This document shows positions 1 through 6,891 of a DNA stretch of 13,773 nucleotides, in pieces. Numbering within the stretch: position 1 is the first letter of the stretch; each line of letters starts with the position of its first letter. A program made the translations under genes and the position numbers. Origin of the DNA: JACDAN01 sp035711385. GTDB lineage: Bacteria > Actinomycetota > Thermoleophilia > Gaiellales > Gaiellaceae. The stretch is taken from positions 1 to 13,773 of the forward strand of contig DASTCG010000044.1 of NCBI GenBank assembly GCA_035711385.1, given 5' to 3'. The notes under the pieces are model-generated. The model saw only the letters and a list, made by a program, of their open reading frames with translations. It did no database searches and had not been told where the DNA came from.

Positions 1-141
1 ATCCGGCTCGTGCGCGACGTGATGGTGTTCGACGAACCGTTCTGGCAGCACCCGGCGGCGATCGCGATCGTCGCGGCCTGGGGCGTCGCCGGCGCTGTGC
101 TCGCTGTCCGGAGGTTCCGGTGGGAGCCGCGCGAACGTTAG
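1..141 (+). CDS. ABC-2-type transporter permease, C-terminal end (partial)
   Basis: The reading frame is open from the first base to a TAG at 139-141 and encodes the last 46 residues of a protein whose start lies outside the window. It contains a hydrophobic segment (roughly residues 19-36) followed by a short basic tail ending RRFRWEPRER. A final transmembrane helix followed directly by an Arg-rich tail with an FRWEPR-like end is typical of actinobacterial ABC-2 drug or polysaccharide exporter permeases. Such permeases pair with a separate ATPase, which would be upstream and is not visible. The family call rests only on this short tail; another multipass membrane protein is possible. Confidence 0.5.
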   Translation: MRLVRDVMVFDEPFWQHPAAIAIVAAWGVAGAVLAVRRFRWEPRER

Positions 142-173
142 GTGCGTATGGGTTTCGGGTAGCAAGAGGCGAG

Positions 174-533
174 ATGGGGGTCGAACCCGTACTTGCCTTC
201 GCCGTCCAGGGACGCCAGCCGCCGGCACTCGAAGTCAGGGTGAACTTCGGGGTCTACGCGGGCCGGGAGGCAACGCCGGCGGAGATCGACGACCTCGCCG
301 CGTCGCTCCTGGATCAGGTCGTCGGCGCGGTGTCGATCGTCTCCGAGGATCGCCATGAGATCGACGGCCGGTCGGAGGCGTCGATCCACCAGGTCCGGAT
401 CGAGATCCCGGACGAAGCACTGCCGTCCCACCCGGACGAGCTGCACGACCTGGGCGTTCGGATCGTGGTCGTCGCGGAGCAGTGGGCGCAGGCCTGCATC
501 GCCTCGCGCCACGCTGCGGTCAGCGAGCTCTAG
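174..533 (+). CDS. hypothetical protein, 119 aa
   Basis: I do not recognise a family. The ATG at 174 is preceded by an AAGAGG-like ribosome binding site at about 164-169, which favours it over the upstream GTG at 120 that would overlap the permease gene. The product is acidic and soluble, with no signal peptide or membrane segment. Its amino-terminal half looks like beta strands (LAFAVQ, LEVRVNFGVYA), followed by a helix (PAEIDDLAASLLDQVV) and further alternating strands (VSIVSEDRHEI, VHQVRIEIP-like). This suggests a small alpha/beta domain. It follows the permease by 32 bp in the same direction, so the two may be co-transcribed. Its 3' end overlaps the convergent SRPBCC gene by 14 bp. Confidence 0.7.
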   Translation: MGVEPVLAFAVQGRQPPALEVRVNFGVYAGREATPAEIDDLAASLLDQVVGAVSIVSEDRHEIDGRSEASIHQVRIEIPDEALPSHPDELHDLGVRIVVVAEQWAQACIASRHAAVSEL

Positions 534-960
534 CTCCCAGATTCCTCGCGATGCGCTCGAGGGCCCGCTCGGCCTGAGCCGTCGCCACGGGGCCCAAGGC
601 CTGGCTGCCGAGCCCGCTGAAGATGCCGGCCGCATCCACCTCGGCCTGCCAGCTCATGAGCGTCCCGTCGCCCTCGGGTCGAAGCTCGAAGGAGCTGTCG
701 ACCGAGATCCGCCCGCCCAGGCTCTTGCCCCAAGCGAGCAGCCGTGCGTGCTCCGGATTCCTGAGGTCCTCGAAGCGCACCGAGAAGCGCAACCGGAAGG
801 CGCCCGGGAGCGGCGGCCGGACGATCACCGTCCACTCGTCGGACTCCGCCTCGATCCGTTCGATGGCAGTGAAGGCCGCCGCCATCTCGGTCGGGTCCGT
901 CAGCGCCCGGTAGACGAGGTCCGGCGGTGCCTCGAAGCTGCGCTCACCGCGGATCCGCAC
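520..960 (-). CDS. SRPBCC (START/Bet v1-like) family protein
   Basis: The product is 146 aa, the usual size for single-domain SRPBCC proteins of the polyketide-cyclase or CoxG type. These fold as a helix-grip with a hydrophobic pocket. The amino-terminal beta strand followed by FEAPPDLVYRALTDP is the typical opening (F.A.pe.vy..ltDp). The middle holds antiparallel strands, including DEWTVIVRPPL and RLRFSVRFEDL. SWQAEVDAAGIF followed by a long carboxy-terminal helix (TAQAERALERIARNLGARA) matches the CoxG-like pattern of a pocket-closing helix. No catalytic residues define a reaction. No molybdenum hydroxylase genes lie nearby, so a CO-dehydrogenase role is not supported. It is convergent with the preceding + strand gene. 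Confidence 0.8.
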   Translation of the reverse strand: MRIRGERSFEAPPDLVYRALTDPTEMAAAFTAIERIEAESDEWTVIVRPPLPGAFRLRFSVRFEDLRNPEHARLLAWGKSLGGRISVDSSFELRPEGDGTLMSWQAEVDAAGIFSGLGSQALGPVATAQAERALERIARNLGARAR

Positions 961-986
961 GGCGGAAACCTAGTCGGGCTCGGCGG

Positions 987-1249
987 TCAGCGGACGCGGT
1001 ACCGCGCGCAGGCGCGACCGCGAGTGCCCGCCCGATCCCAGGCGGTCACGCACAGCGTGTGGAGTCCGGGCTGCAGCGTGCGTTGAAGCGGCCTGCTGCT
1101 CCGGATGCGGCGCCGAGCGCCCGGAGCGGCCGGCACGAATCCCGTCATTCCCTGAGCGACCGGGAATCACCCGTTCCGGCAGACAGAAGCCCGGCCAGAA
1201 CGAGCGCCACGGCAGCGAGCAGCGGAACGGCGCGGGCGGCGCGTCTCAT
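987..1249 (-). pseudogene. broken small secreted protein (frameshift)
   Basis: Two minus-strand frames meet at an ATGA overlap at 1145-1148. The first (1249-1145, 34 codons) encodes a clear signal peptide: a basic MRRAAR start, a hydrophobic core, then AGLLSAG. It stops after SLRE. The second (1148-987, 53 codons) has no signal of its own and ends in LHTLCVTAWDRAGTRGRAC. That resembles the end of a bacterial Ig-like or fibronectin-like fold (G.h.v.v.A.DrAGN). The neighbouring protease ends in a related stretch, HRVQVFAVDRAGNRSR. One indel between about 1145 and 1168 would fuse them into a secreted protein of about 87 aa, so I read this as one frameshifted gene. Two translationally coupled small ORFs, or a sequencing error, remain possible. 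Confidence 0.5.
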
Positions 1250-1273
1250 CGCGGGAGTCGTCGGACGATCCGC

Positions 1274-1300
1274 CCGCCTTCCCGATCCCTGAGAAGGCGG
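1274..1300 (-). terminator. hairpin directly after the protease stop codon
   Basis: A perfect 8-bp inverted repeat, CCGCCTTC (1274-1281) and GAAGGCGG (1293-1300), has an 11-nt loop. It begins one base after the TAG stop of the minus-strand protease. No T-run follows, as is common for terminators in high-GC actinobacteria. Its position between the protease and the broken secreted-protein gene fits a transcription end or an attenuator. Confidence 0.5.
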
Positions 1301-1301
1301 C

Positions 1302-2543
1302 CTAGGCTCGGCTGACCGCGGGTCGGCTCCGGTTGCCCGCCCGGTCGACGGCGAAGACCTGGACCCTGTGGCGCCCGGTGCCTACCCGGGCCGTCAGCCG
1401 GTCTTCGTTCGCGACGAGCAGACCCGCGACGGAGCGCTCTGCGAGGACCCGCGCGACGCGCCGGCCGTCGACCAGGACGTCGTGTGCGGCGATGCCGCTC
1501 CCACGCTCGACGCCGCGCCGCCACCGGACGAAGAGCCGGCCGCGCCTGACGCGAACGGCGAGGATCCGCGGCCGCGCCGGACGGGTGCGGTCGGTCCAGC
1601 GGAACGCGACGTCGGCAGCGCTCTCGCCGGTCGACTCGACCCGAAGCGAGAACGCCCCGCGTGCGGTGAACGTCTCACCGGCCTGAATGGCCGTCCGGCC
1701 GCGTCGCACCGGGTCGTACAGCAACAGGTTCCGACCGGGGAAGCGACCGGCCTCCCCGAGACCGTTCGCTCCGGCGTGCACGGCGACGCCCGGCGAGCCG
1801 TCGTCGGCGTAGGGCCACGCGGGCGCAGGAGGCCGGTACTCGAACCAGTACTCGTCGCCGGCGGCGAGCACGCGAAGAGCCTGCGCCTGGGCGCCCGTGG
1901 CGGGCCGGTCGATCGCAGCGAGCGAGAGGCGCGCCTGCGGCTCGGCGATCCGATCGAGCCAGCCGAACTGGTGCTTTTCCCACGCGCCGTAGTCGCTCAG
2001 GCCGTGGCCCATGACGCTGAACGGGTTCAGGTACGGCTCCGCGTGGCAGCCCGGGTCGCAGACCCACGCCGACCCTTCCTCGCTCACGCCGTACGTGTGC
2101 CCGAGCTCGTGGACGATCACCTGCCGGTCCCAGCGACCGTTCAGCCAGATGCCGGGCGGGAAGTAGGCACCACCCCAGGCGCAGGCGTCGAGACGGGGCA
2201 TGGCGACGCCCAGCGTGGTGTAGCTCGAGAGGTCGTAGCCGGCTGCGCGGGCCGCCGACCGTGCCGCAGCCGCGATCGCCGAGGTGTCGCAGGCCGGCCT
2301 CGATCCGAGCGCGTGGAGCCACGGCGTCACGTCACCCGTGATCCAGGTCTTGCCGTACGACGTGCTGCGCACGAACGCCGCCGCCTCGTCGAGCTGGCCG
2401 CGGATCTGCACCTGGGCGTACGGCTCGGGCCCCCAGGTCGTCAGCATCAGGAGGACGCGTTGCTCGCCGAACGTCGCCGGAGAGGCGGCCGCCGGCCAGA
2501 CGAGCGCAGCGACGGCTGCGGCGAGGACGAAGAACCTCGGCAC
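1302..2543 (-). CDS. secreted gametolysin-like (M11-type) zinc metalloprotease
   Basis: With the GTG at 2543 the product is 413 aa. AGGG lies 5 nt upstream, and the protein begins with a signal peptide (RFFVLAAAVAALVWPAAA, cleavage near residues 20-24). The frame continues upstream but would run into the previous gene. HELGH at residues 145-149 supplies two zinc ligands and the catalytic Glu. NPFSVMG at about 173-179 is the Met-turn typical of gametolysin-like metzincins. The third-ligand position of HExxHxxGxxH is E155, which is unusual. Paired cysteines (C85, C121, C162, C166) suggest disulfides and secretion. The C-terminal 110 residues look like an Ig/fibronectin-type domain ending FAVDRAGNRSRP. 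Substrate is unknown. Confidence 0.75.
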   Translation of the reverse strand: MPRFFVLAAAVAALVWPAAASPATFGEQRVLLMLTTWGPEPYAQVQIRGQLDEAAAFVRSTSYGKTWITGDVTPWLHALGSRPACDTSAIAAAARSAARAAGYDLSSYTTLGVAMPRLDACAWGGAYFPPGIWLNGRWDRQVIVHELGHTYGVSEEGSAWVCDPGCHAEPYLNPFSVMGHGLSDYGAWEKHQFGWLDRIAEPQARLSLAAIDRPATGAQAQALRVLAAGDEYWFEYRPPAPAWPYADDGSPGVAVHAGANGLGEAGRFPGRNLLLYDPVRRGRTAIQAGETFTARGAFSLRVESTGESAADVAFRWTDRTRPARPRILAVRVRRGRLFVRWRRGVERGSGIAAHDVLVDGRRVARVLAERSVAGLLVANEDRLTARVGTGRHRVQVFAVDRAGNRSRPAVSRA

Positions 2544-2553
2544 CGACCCTGTA

Positions 2554-2566
2554 CACCGGGCCGGTG
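2554..2566. repeat. 13-bp odd palindrome before the protease start
   Basis: CACCGG (2554-2559), one central G, then CCGGTG (2561-2566) form a perfect inverted repeat. It lies 10 bp upstream of the GTG start of the minus-strand protease, in the 40-bp gap after the repeat-protein gene. It could be an operator or a weak attenuator. In GC-rich DNA such a short palindrome can also be chance. Confidence 0.25.
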
Positions 2567-2583
2567 CGCGAGGTTCCGGTTCG

Positions 2584-3564
2584 TCAGTACGTCGGGGCGT
2601 CGGGAACTGCGAACTTCTCGATCGGCGGGCCGCCGAAGCCGAAGGTGGGCTCGGGCCGCCGGAAGCGCATCCGGCCGTTGACCATGTCGGTCGTCCGGCT
2701 GCGCATCTCGGCAAGGGCCCGGTTCGCCTGCGCCTGCGTCAGGTCACCGTTCTTCACCGCCTGATCGAGAGCCTGCTTCTTGTCGGTCATGAGCGCGTCC
2801 ACGAGTCCGTCGACCGACTTGCCCTTCGCCTTCGCCACCTGCGCGAGCGTCTTGCCGCTCTCGAGCTGGGTGCGAAGCGCCGACTCGGTCATCCCAAGGT
2901 AGGACGCCGCCGCATCGAGCCCGTGGTGGAAGCCGAACGCGTGGAGGCGGGGCCGCCCGCCGAGGCCGCCGCCGTTGACCAGGTCGGTGATCCGGCTGCG
3001 CAGCTCTGCGAGGATCTTGTTCGCTTCCGCCTGCGTCAGGTCGCCGTTCTTCACGGCCTGATCGACGGCCTGCTTCTTGTCGGCCATGAGCGCGTCCACG
3101 AGTCCGTCGACCGACTTGCCCTTCGCTTTCGCCACCTGCGCAAGCGTCTTCCCACTCTCGAGCTGGGTGCGAAGCGCCGACTCGGTCATCCCGAGGTAAG
3201 ACGCCGCCCCGTCGAGCCCGTGATGGAAGCCGAACATGTGATGCCCGAGTGGACCTCTGAGGACGTGCCCTGCAAGTCCGAGGAGGGGGAAGTCGTTCGC
3301 ATCGATGCGCTCCTTCATCCTCGCGGCCTCCGCCTGCGTCAGGCGCCCTTCCTTGACGGCCTGATCGACCTGGGCCTTCATGGCGTCCTTGAACGCGCTC
3401 GTCAGCTCCTGCGGCGTGACGCCGAGCCTGCGGGCGGCGTCGTTGACGACGGCCTTGGACTCCTGCTCCGGAGTGGTGAGCCTCGTCGCTGCGACGGCGC
3501 CTCCGGCAATTCCGACCGCCAGGACGGCGACCGCCCCAGCTGCGATCTTCTGCATTCGTGTCAT
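2584..3564 (-). CDS. exported helical-repeat protein downstream of the two-component system
   Basis: The product is 326 aa starting at the ATG at 3564. The N-terminus is a signal peptide or anchor (TRMQK, then AAGAVAVLAVGIAGGAVAA). Three helical modules follow. A short degenerate one spans about residues 39-90. Two near-identical 99-residue units have conserved blocks at about 111-198 and 210-297. Each full unit has ASYLGMTESALRTQLESGK, LAQVAKAKGKSVDGLVDAL and NGDLTQAEAN. The pattern (LGMTESAL, GKTLAQVA, LTQAxA) resembles small exported DUF2680-like helical proteins; I do not know a proven function. It sits 44 bp after the histidine kinase and has its own phased CTTAG boxes. By analogy with Spy/CpxP, whose LTxxQ helices are controlled by the Cpx system, it may be an envelope-stress effector or feedback sensor. 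That role is inference. Confidence 0.75.
   Translation of the reverse strand: MTRMQKIAAGAVAVLAVGIAGGAVAATRLTTPEQESKAVVNDAARRLGVTPQELTSAFKDAMKAQVDQAVKEGRLTQAEAARMKERIDANDFPLLGLAGHVLRGPLGHHMFGFHHGLDGAASYLGMTESALRTQLESGKTLAQVAKAKGKSVDGLVDALMADKKQAVDQAVKNGDLTQAEANKILAELRSRITDLVNGGGLGGRPRLHAFGFHHGLDAAASYLGMTESALRTQLESGKTLAQVAKAKGKSVDGLVDALMTDKKQALDQAVKNGDLTQAQANRALAEMRSRTTDMVNGRMRFRRPEPTFGFGGPPIEKFAVPDAPTY
2677..3235 (-). repeat. two tandem 297-bp in-frame repeats
   Basis: Positions 2677-2938 and 2974-3235 match at a constant offset of 297 bp (99 codons) with only scattered differences. They encode the two long modules of the exported repeat protein. The high nucleotide identity, including third positions, points to recent duplication or gene conversion. 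Copy number could vary between strains. Confidence 0.85.
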
Positions 3565-3585
3565 GGCCTGATCGAAGCAGCCGAA

Positions 3586-3613
3586 CCTAAGAGGGGCCTG
3601 AAGGTCTCCTAAG
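3586..3613 (-). promoter_or_regulatory. three 11-bp-phased boxes before the repeat protein (probable response-regulator site)
   Basis: On the minus strand, CTTAGG (3613-3608) and CTTAGG (3591-3586) are exactly 22 bp apart. Halfway between them is CTTCAGG, whose AGG keeps an 11-bp phase with both. Direct repeats spaced by one helical turn are how OmpR/PhoB-family regulators bind. The last 7-nt box ends 20 nt before the ATG at 3564, the same distance as at the regulator's own gene. The first box overlaps the kinase stop codon. Confidence 0.55.
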
Positions 3614-4946
3614 AATCCGGGCGCCCGTTGAGCCGGAGTCGCATCAGTGTCCCGCCGCCTTCCGCGGGTTCTGCGGTCACGGTCCCGCCGTGCCCGTCCG
3701 CGACCTGCCGAACGATCGCGAGACCGAGGCCCGAGCCCGGCATCCCCCGGGCCGAGGCGGAACGGTAGAACCGGTCGAAGACGTACGGACGATCGATCTC
3801 GTCGATTCCCGGCCCGTGATCCCTGACGGTGACCTCCCGGTCGCTCACGACCACCTCGACCTGGCCTCCGGGCGGGCTCCATTTGGCCGCGTTGTCGAGC
3901 AGGTTCGCGATCGCGCGCTCGAGGCTCTCGGGGACGCCGCGTACGAGCGACTCGTGGAGGTCCGTCCTGAAGTCGATGCCCGGACGATTGCGCCGCGTAC
4001 GCTCGACGGCGTTCGCCGTCAGGACGTCGAGGCGGACGTCCTCGGCCTGTCGCGGCTGGCGGTCGCCGTGCGCGAGCTCGACCAGCTCGGCGACGAGCGT
4101 CGTCATCTCGTCGAGCTGCTCGACGACGTCGCGGAGAAGGGGCTCTCGCTCGGCGGCGGGAAGCCGTCGCGTGGTCGCGAGGACCTCGATGTTCGTCCGC
4201 AGGCTGGTGAGCGGCGTCCGCAGCTCGTGGGAGGCGTCGGCGACGAGCTGCCGCTGTGCCCGTGCGGAGGCCTCGAGCGCTCCGAGCATGGTGTTGAAGC
4301 GCGAGGCGAGCCGGCTGAGCTCGTCCTGGCCGGACACCTCGATGCGCTCGGACAGGTCGCCCGTCTGCGTGACGTTCTCGGCGGCCTCGGTCAGGCGCCT
4401 GACCGGGGCGAGCGCCGTCCGGGCGACGATCAAGCCGAAGGCTGCGGCGCTGCCGATCCCGATCAGGGCGATCGCGATGAGGTACGTGGTGACACGGCTG
4501 AGGTTGTTGTCGACCTCGGTGAGGTCCCGCGCGACCTGCACCGCGATGCCCGGGGCGTAGGAGAACGTGATCATCCTGACGTGCTTGCCGTCGATGTCGG
4601 CGTCCGTCAAGAACGTGCCTTTGTCGCCGGCCGCAACCTCGCGGACCGAATCCGTCACCGGCAGCGTGACGTCGCCGCCGCGTAGGGGTACGACCGTCGA
4701 GCCGATCACGACCTGCGGGTAGCCCTCAGCCTCCGGTCCGCCCAGTCCGAGACCAGGCCGGATCAGCCCCCGCGCAACATCCTGCGGCGGGAGATGGGAG
4801 ATGTCGTCCGCCTGCTTCTTCAGCGCCCGGTCGACCTCGGCGCGAAGCTGACTGCGGACGACGACGTAGACCGTGAACGACGCGAGGACGACGGCGAGCG
4901 CGACCGCGGCAGCCGCAGCCAGCGCCAGGCGCGTGCGAAAGCTCAT
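3609..4946 (-). CDS. sensor histidine kinase, MprB-like
   Basis: The product is 445 aa. A transmembrane helix (about residues 9-31) is followed by an extracytoplasmic sensor loop of about 120 residues and a second helix (153-176). A HAMP linker (177-230) and a HisKA dimerisation domain follow, with the phosphorylated His240 in SHELRTPLTSLR. The ATPase domain shows N-box NLLDNAAK (348-355), DHGPGI (376-381) and GSGLGLAI (404-411). All catalytic boxes are intact. The start ATG overlaps the regulator stop codon (ATGA, 4943-4946), so the two are translationally coupled and form a cognate pair. It phosphorylates the adjacent regulator in response to an envelope signal that the sequence does not reveal. 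MprB-like kinases respond to cell-envelope stress in mycobacteria, but the sensor loop here may sense something else. Confidence 0.92.
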   Translation of the reverse strand: MSFRTRLALAAAAAVALAVVLASFTVYVVVRSQLRAEVDRALKKQADDISHLPPQDVARGLIRPGLGLGGPEAEGYPQVVIGSTVVPLRGGDVTLPVTDSVREVAAGDKGTFLTDADIDGKHVRMITFSYAPGIAVQVARDLTEVDNNLSRVTTYLIAIALIGIGSAAAFGLIVARTALAPVRRLTEAAENVTQTGDLSERIEVSGQDELSRLASRFNTMLGALEASARAQRQLVADASHELRTPLTSLRTNIEVLATTRRLPAAEREPLLRDVVEQLDEMTTLVAELVELAHGDRQPRQAEDVRLDVLTANAVERTRRNRPGIDFRTDLHESLVRGVPESLERAIANLLDNAAKWSPPGGQVEVVVSDREVTVRDHGPGIDEIDRPYVFDRFYRSASARGMPGSGLGLAIVRQVADGHGGTVTAEPAEGGGTLMRLRLNGRPDS

Positions 4947-5617
4947 GGCTCGCGCAGCGCGTAGCCGACACCCCGCACCGTCTGGATCAGGCGGGGACGG
5001 CCGTCGGTCTCGGTCTTGCGCCGCAGGTAGCCGATGTACACGTCCAGGGAGTTCGACGCGAAGCCGAAGTCGTATCCCCAGACCCGCTCGAAGATGACCG
5101 AGCGCGTGAGCACCTGCCGCGGGTTGCGCAGGAAGAGCTCCAGGAGGTTGAACTCGGTTCGAGTGAGCTCGATCGTCTCACTGCCTCGCCGGACCTCGCG
5201 CGTGGCCGGGCTCAGCTCGAGGTCGGCGAAGCGCAGGATCTCGTCGACACCGGGCGAGGCGCGCCTCAGGAGGGCACGCAGCCGGGCCAGCAGCTCCTCG
5301 AGCGCAAACGGCTTCGGCAGGTAGTCGTCGGCGCCCGCATCGAGGCCCGCAACCCGGTCCTCGACCTCCGTCCGGGCGGTGAGCATCAACACCGGCACGC
5401 TGTTTCCCTTTCGGCGCAGCTGCCTGCACACCTCGAGGCCGTCGACGCCCGGCATGAGGACGTCGAGGACGACGGCGTCGGGCTGGCCGTTCACTTCCAG
5501 CCGGTGGAGCGCGTCGGCCCCGTCGACAGCGAGGTCGACCTCGTACCCCTCGAGCTCGAGCGCACGCCGGAGCGAGTCGCGCACAGCGCGTTCGTCATCG
5601 ACGACCAGCACTTTCAC
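4943..5617 (-). CDS. OmpR/PhoB-family response regulator, MprA-like
   Basis: The product is 224 aa, the normal family length. The receiver domain (residues 1-115) has the acidic pair DD at 7-8, phospho-acceptor D52 (VVLDVLMPG), T80 and K102 (LPKPF). The DNA-binding domain (about 128-222) has the winged-helix signature: LTRTEFNLLELFLRNPRQV, then VWGYDFGFASNSLDVYIGYL, then QTVRGVGYAL. The start is the GTG at 5617 with GAGGG just upstream. It overlaps the kinase gene by ATGA. CTTAG boxes with 11-bp spacing lie 20 nt upstream of its start, so autoregulation is likely. The same boxes precede the repeat-protein gene at 3564, which is therefore the best candidate target. Confidence 0.93.
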   Translation of the reverse strand: MKVLVVDDERAVRDSLRRALELEGYEVDLAVDGADALHRLEVNGQPDAVVLDVLMPGVDGLEVCRQLRRKGNSVPVLMLTARTEVEDRVAGLDAGADDYLPKPFALEELLARLRALLRRASPGVDEILRFADLELSPATREVRRGSETIELTRTEFNLLELFLRNPRQVLTRSVIFERVWGYDFGFASNSLDVYIGYLRRKTETDGRPRLIQTVRGVGYALREP

Positions 5618-5637
5618 GCCCTCAGTGTGCCGCGGGA

Positions 5638-5655
5638 GGCTAAGCCGTGGCTAAG
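5638..5655 (-). promoter_or_regulatory. pair of 11-bp-phased CTTAGCC/CTTAGCC boxes (probable response-regulator autoregulatory site)
   Basis: On the minus strand CTTAGCC occurs at 5655-5649 and again at 5644-5638, exactly 11 bp apart. The proximal box ends 20 nt before the GTG of the response regulator. This duplicates the spacing seen at the repeat-protein gene (3586-3613). It lies between divergent genes, so the YCII-domain gene on the + strand could be affected too. Confidence 0.6.
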
Positions 5656-5673
5656 AACGGCTACAACCTCCGC

Positions 5674-5966
5674 ATGGCGACCTTTCTCGTCACGTTGCTT
5701 CGCTCGGGGTCCGAATGGGACCCTGCGAAGCCGCTGGAGGACCAGTCGAACTGGCCGGCGCACGCAGCGTTCATGGACGAGCTGTTCGACGCCGGCTTCT
5801 TCACGTTGGTGGGGCCCCTCGCGGACGAGCAGCGGGTGATCCACGTCATCGAGGCCGAGTCGGACGAAGCCGTGCGCGAGGCGCTGGCCCACGATCCGTG
5901 GAGCGAGTCCATCTGCGGATCGAGTCGATCGAGCCCTGGACGCTGCGGCTCGACTCACGGCGCTAG
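5674..5966 (+). pseudogene. YCII-related domain protein, frameshifted near its C-terminus
   Basis: From the ATG at 5674 the first 79 residues look like a YCII-domain protein (YciI-like ferredoxin-type alpha/beta fold). They include MATFLVTLLRSG, the helix WPAHAAFMDELFDAGFF, VGPLAD, VIHVIEAESDEAVREALAHDP and WSES. After codon TCC (5908-5910) this frame runs into non-homologous Arg/Ser-rich sequence. The -1 frame continues sensibly with HLRIESIEPWTLRLDSRR and a TAG at 5964-5966. Restoring one C in the CC run at 5909-5910 rejoins the two parts into a protein of about 97 aa, the usual family size. The rejoined stop overlaps the convergent oxidoreductase stop in a shared CTAG. It could be a real mutation or a sequencing error. 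The nearby GTG at 5647 is a less likely start. Confidence 0.75.
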
Positions 5967-6865
5967 CCGCGGCGCTGGGCGACGAGCTCGCGAACGCTCG
6001 GAGCGATCTCGTCGATGAACGCCTCGCTCGCCGCCGGGTCGCCCCCGCCGAAGAGGAACGTGTCGAATCCCAGTTCGACGGCGAAGTGCGCCAGCGTCTC
6101 CGCCCAGTGCTCGGGTGGGCCGACGATCGTGGAGTCATCCTTCGCGGAGACAGGCCCTGCGTCCGTGATCTCGCCGTTCAGGTTGTAGACGCGCCTGATC
6201 GCCGACGGGTCGCGGCCTCCGTCGCGGGCTGCCTCGTCGATGCGGGCATGTCCGTCCGCGGCGGCGGCCGGAGGGACGTAGCCGAGCGACGGAACCCAGC
6301 CGTCCGCGGCCCGGCCCGCGAGCGCGAGCCCTTTCGGCCTCAGGACGCCGAGCCAGATGCCGATGGCGTGCGCCGGCAGCGGACCCGAGTGCATGCCCTG
6401 GAGGCGGTAGTAATCCCCGTCGTACCGCAGGCCGCGCTCGCCGCTCCAGACGAGCCGGATGACGTCGATCGCCTCCGCCAGCGCCTCGACCGACTCGCGA
6501 GGCGTGCGCCGGGGCCCGCCCATGGCCTCGATCGCGTCCCAGAACGTGCCCGCGCCAAGCCCGAGCTCGAAGCGCCCGCCGCTGAGGACGTCGAGGGACG
6601 CGGACGCCTTCGCAAGCATGGCCGGCAGCCGGAGCGGCAGGTTGGCCACGTCCGGGAAGACGCGGATCCGCTCCGTGCGCCCGAGGATGGAGCCGAGCAG
6701 CGAGAAGGTGTCGAGAAACCGCCGCTGATAGGGGTGGTCCTGGATCCCGATGAGGTCGTAGCCGAGGGCCTCCAGCCGCTGCGCAAGCGCGATGACCTCG
6801 GCCGCCCGCTCGGCGCTCGGCTCGAGGAAGTAGCCGAACTCGAGCGGACGGCCGTAGTCGGGCAC
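5963..6865 (-). CDS. luciferase-like (LLM class) flavin-dependent oxidoreductase
   Basis: The product is 300 aa with the TIM-barrel pattern of the bacterial luciferase-like family. It starts with the first strand LEFGYFLEPS. It has QDHPYQ after strand 2, the strand SILGRTERIRVFPDVANLPLRLPAMLAKASASLD, and the diagnostic SGGRFELGLGAGTFWDAIEAMG. The later FTxxEAL-like region is PRESVEALAEAIDVIRLVW, followed by GIWLGVLRPKGLALAGRAADGWVP. Actinobacterial members usually use coenzyme F420 or FMN to oxidise or reduce small organic substrates; the substrate here is unknown. The GTG start at 6865 has no strong ribosome binding site but fits the family's N-terminus. It lies 26 bp after the AraC-DinB regulator, so it is probably co-transcribed with it and may be its target. 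Confidence 0.9.
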   Translation of the reverse strand: MPDYGRPLEFGYFLEPSAERAAEVIALAQRLEALGYDLIGIQDHPYQRRFLDTFSLLGSILGRTERIRVFPDVANLPLRLPAMLAKASASLDVLSGGRFELGLGAGTFWDAIEAMGGPRRTPRESVEALAEAIDVIRLVWSGERGLRYDGDYYRLQGMHSGPLPAHAIGIWLGVLRPKGLALAGRAADGWVPSLGYVPPAAAADGHARIDEAARDGGRDPSAIRRVYNLNGEITDAGPVSAKDDSTIVGPPEHWAETLAHFAVELGFDTFLFGGGDPAASEAFIDEIAPSVRELVAQRRG

Positions 6866-6891
6866 CGGCGCACGGTACCCCGCGCCGTCGC

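Noticed and set aside
520..960. Carbon-monoxide dehydrogenase accessory function (CoxG) for the SRPBCC protein
   Set aside because: No molybdenum hydroxylase or cox genes are nearby, and the fold alone does not define this role.
2677..3235. Tandem repeats as a CRISPR-like or satellite array
   Set aside because: The units are 297 bp, in frame, and encode a conserved protein module; there are no short repeats with spacers.
2284..3612. Long + strand frame of 442 aa opposite the repeat-protein and protease genes
   Set aside because: It is a shadow frame in GC-rich DNA. It has no start signal, and the minus-strand frames show real domains and signal peptides.
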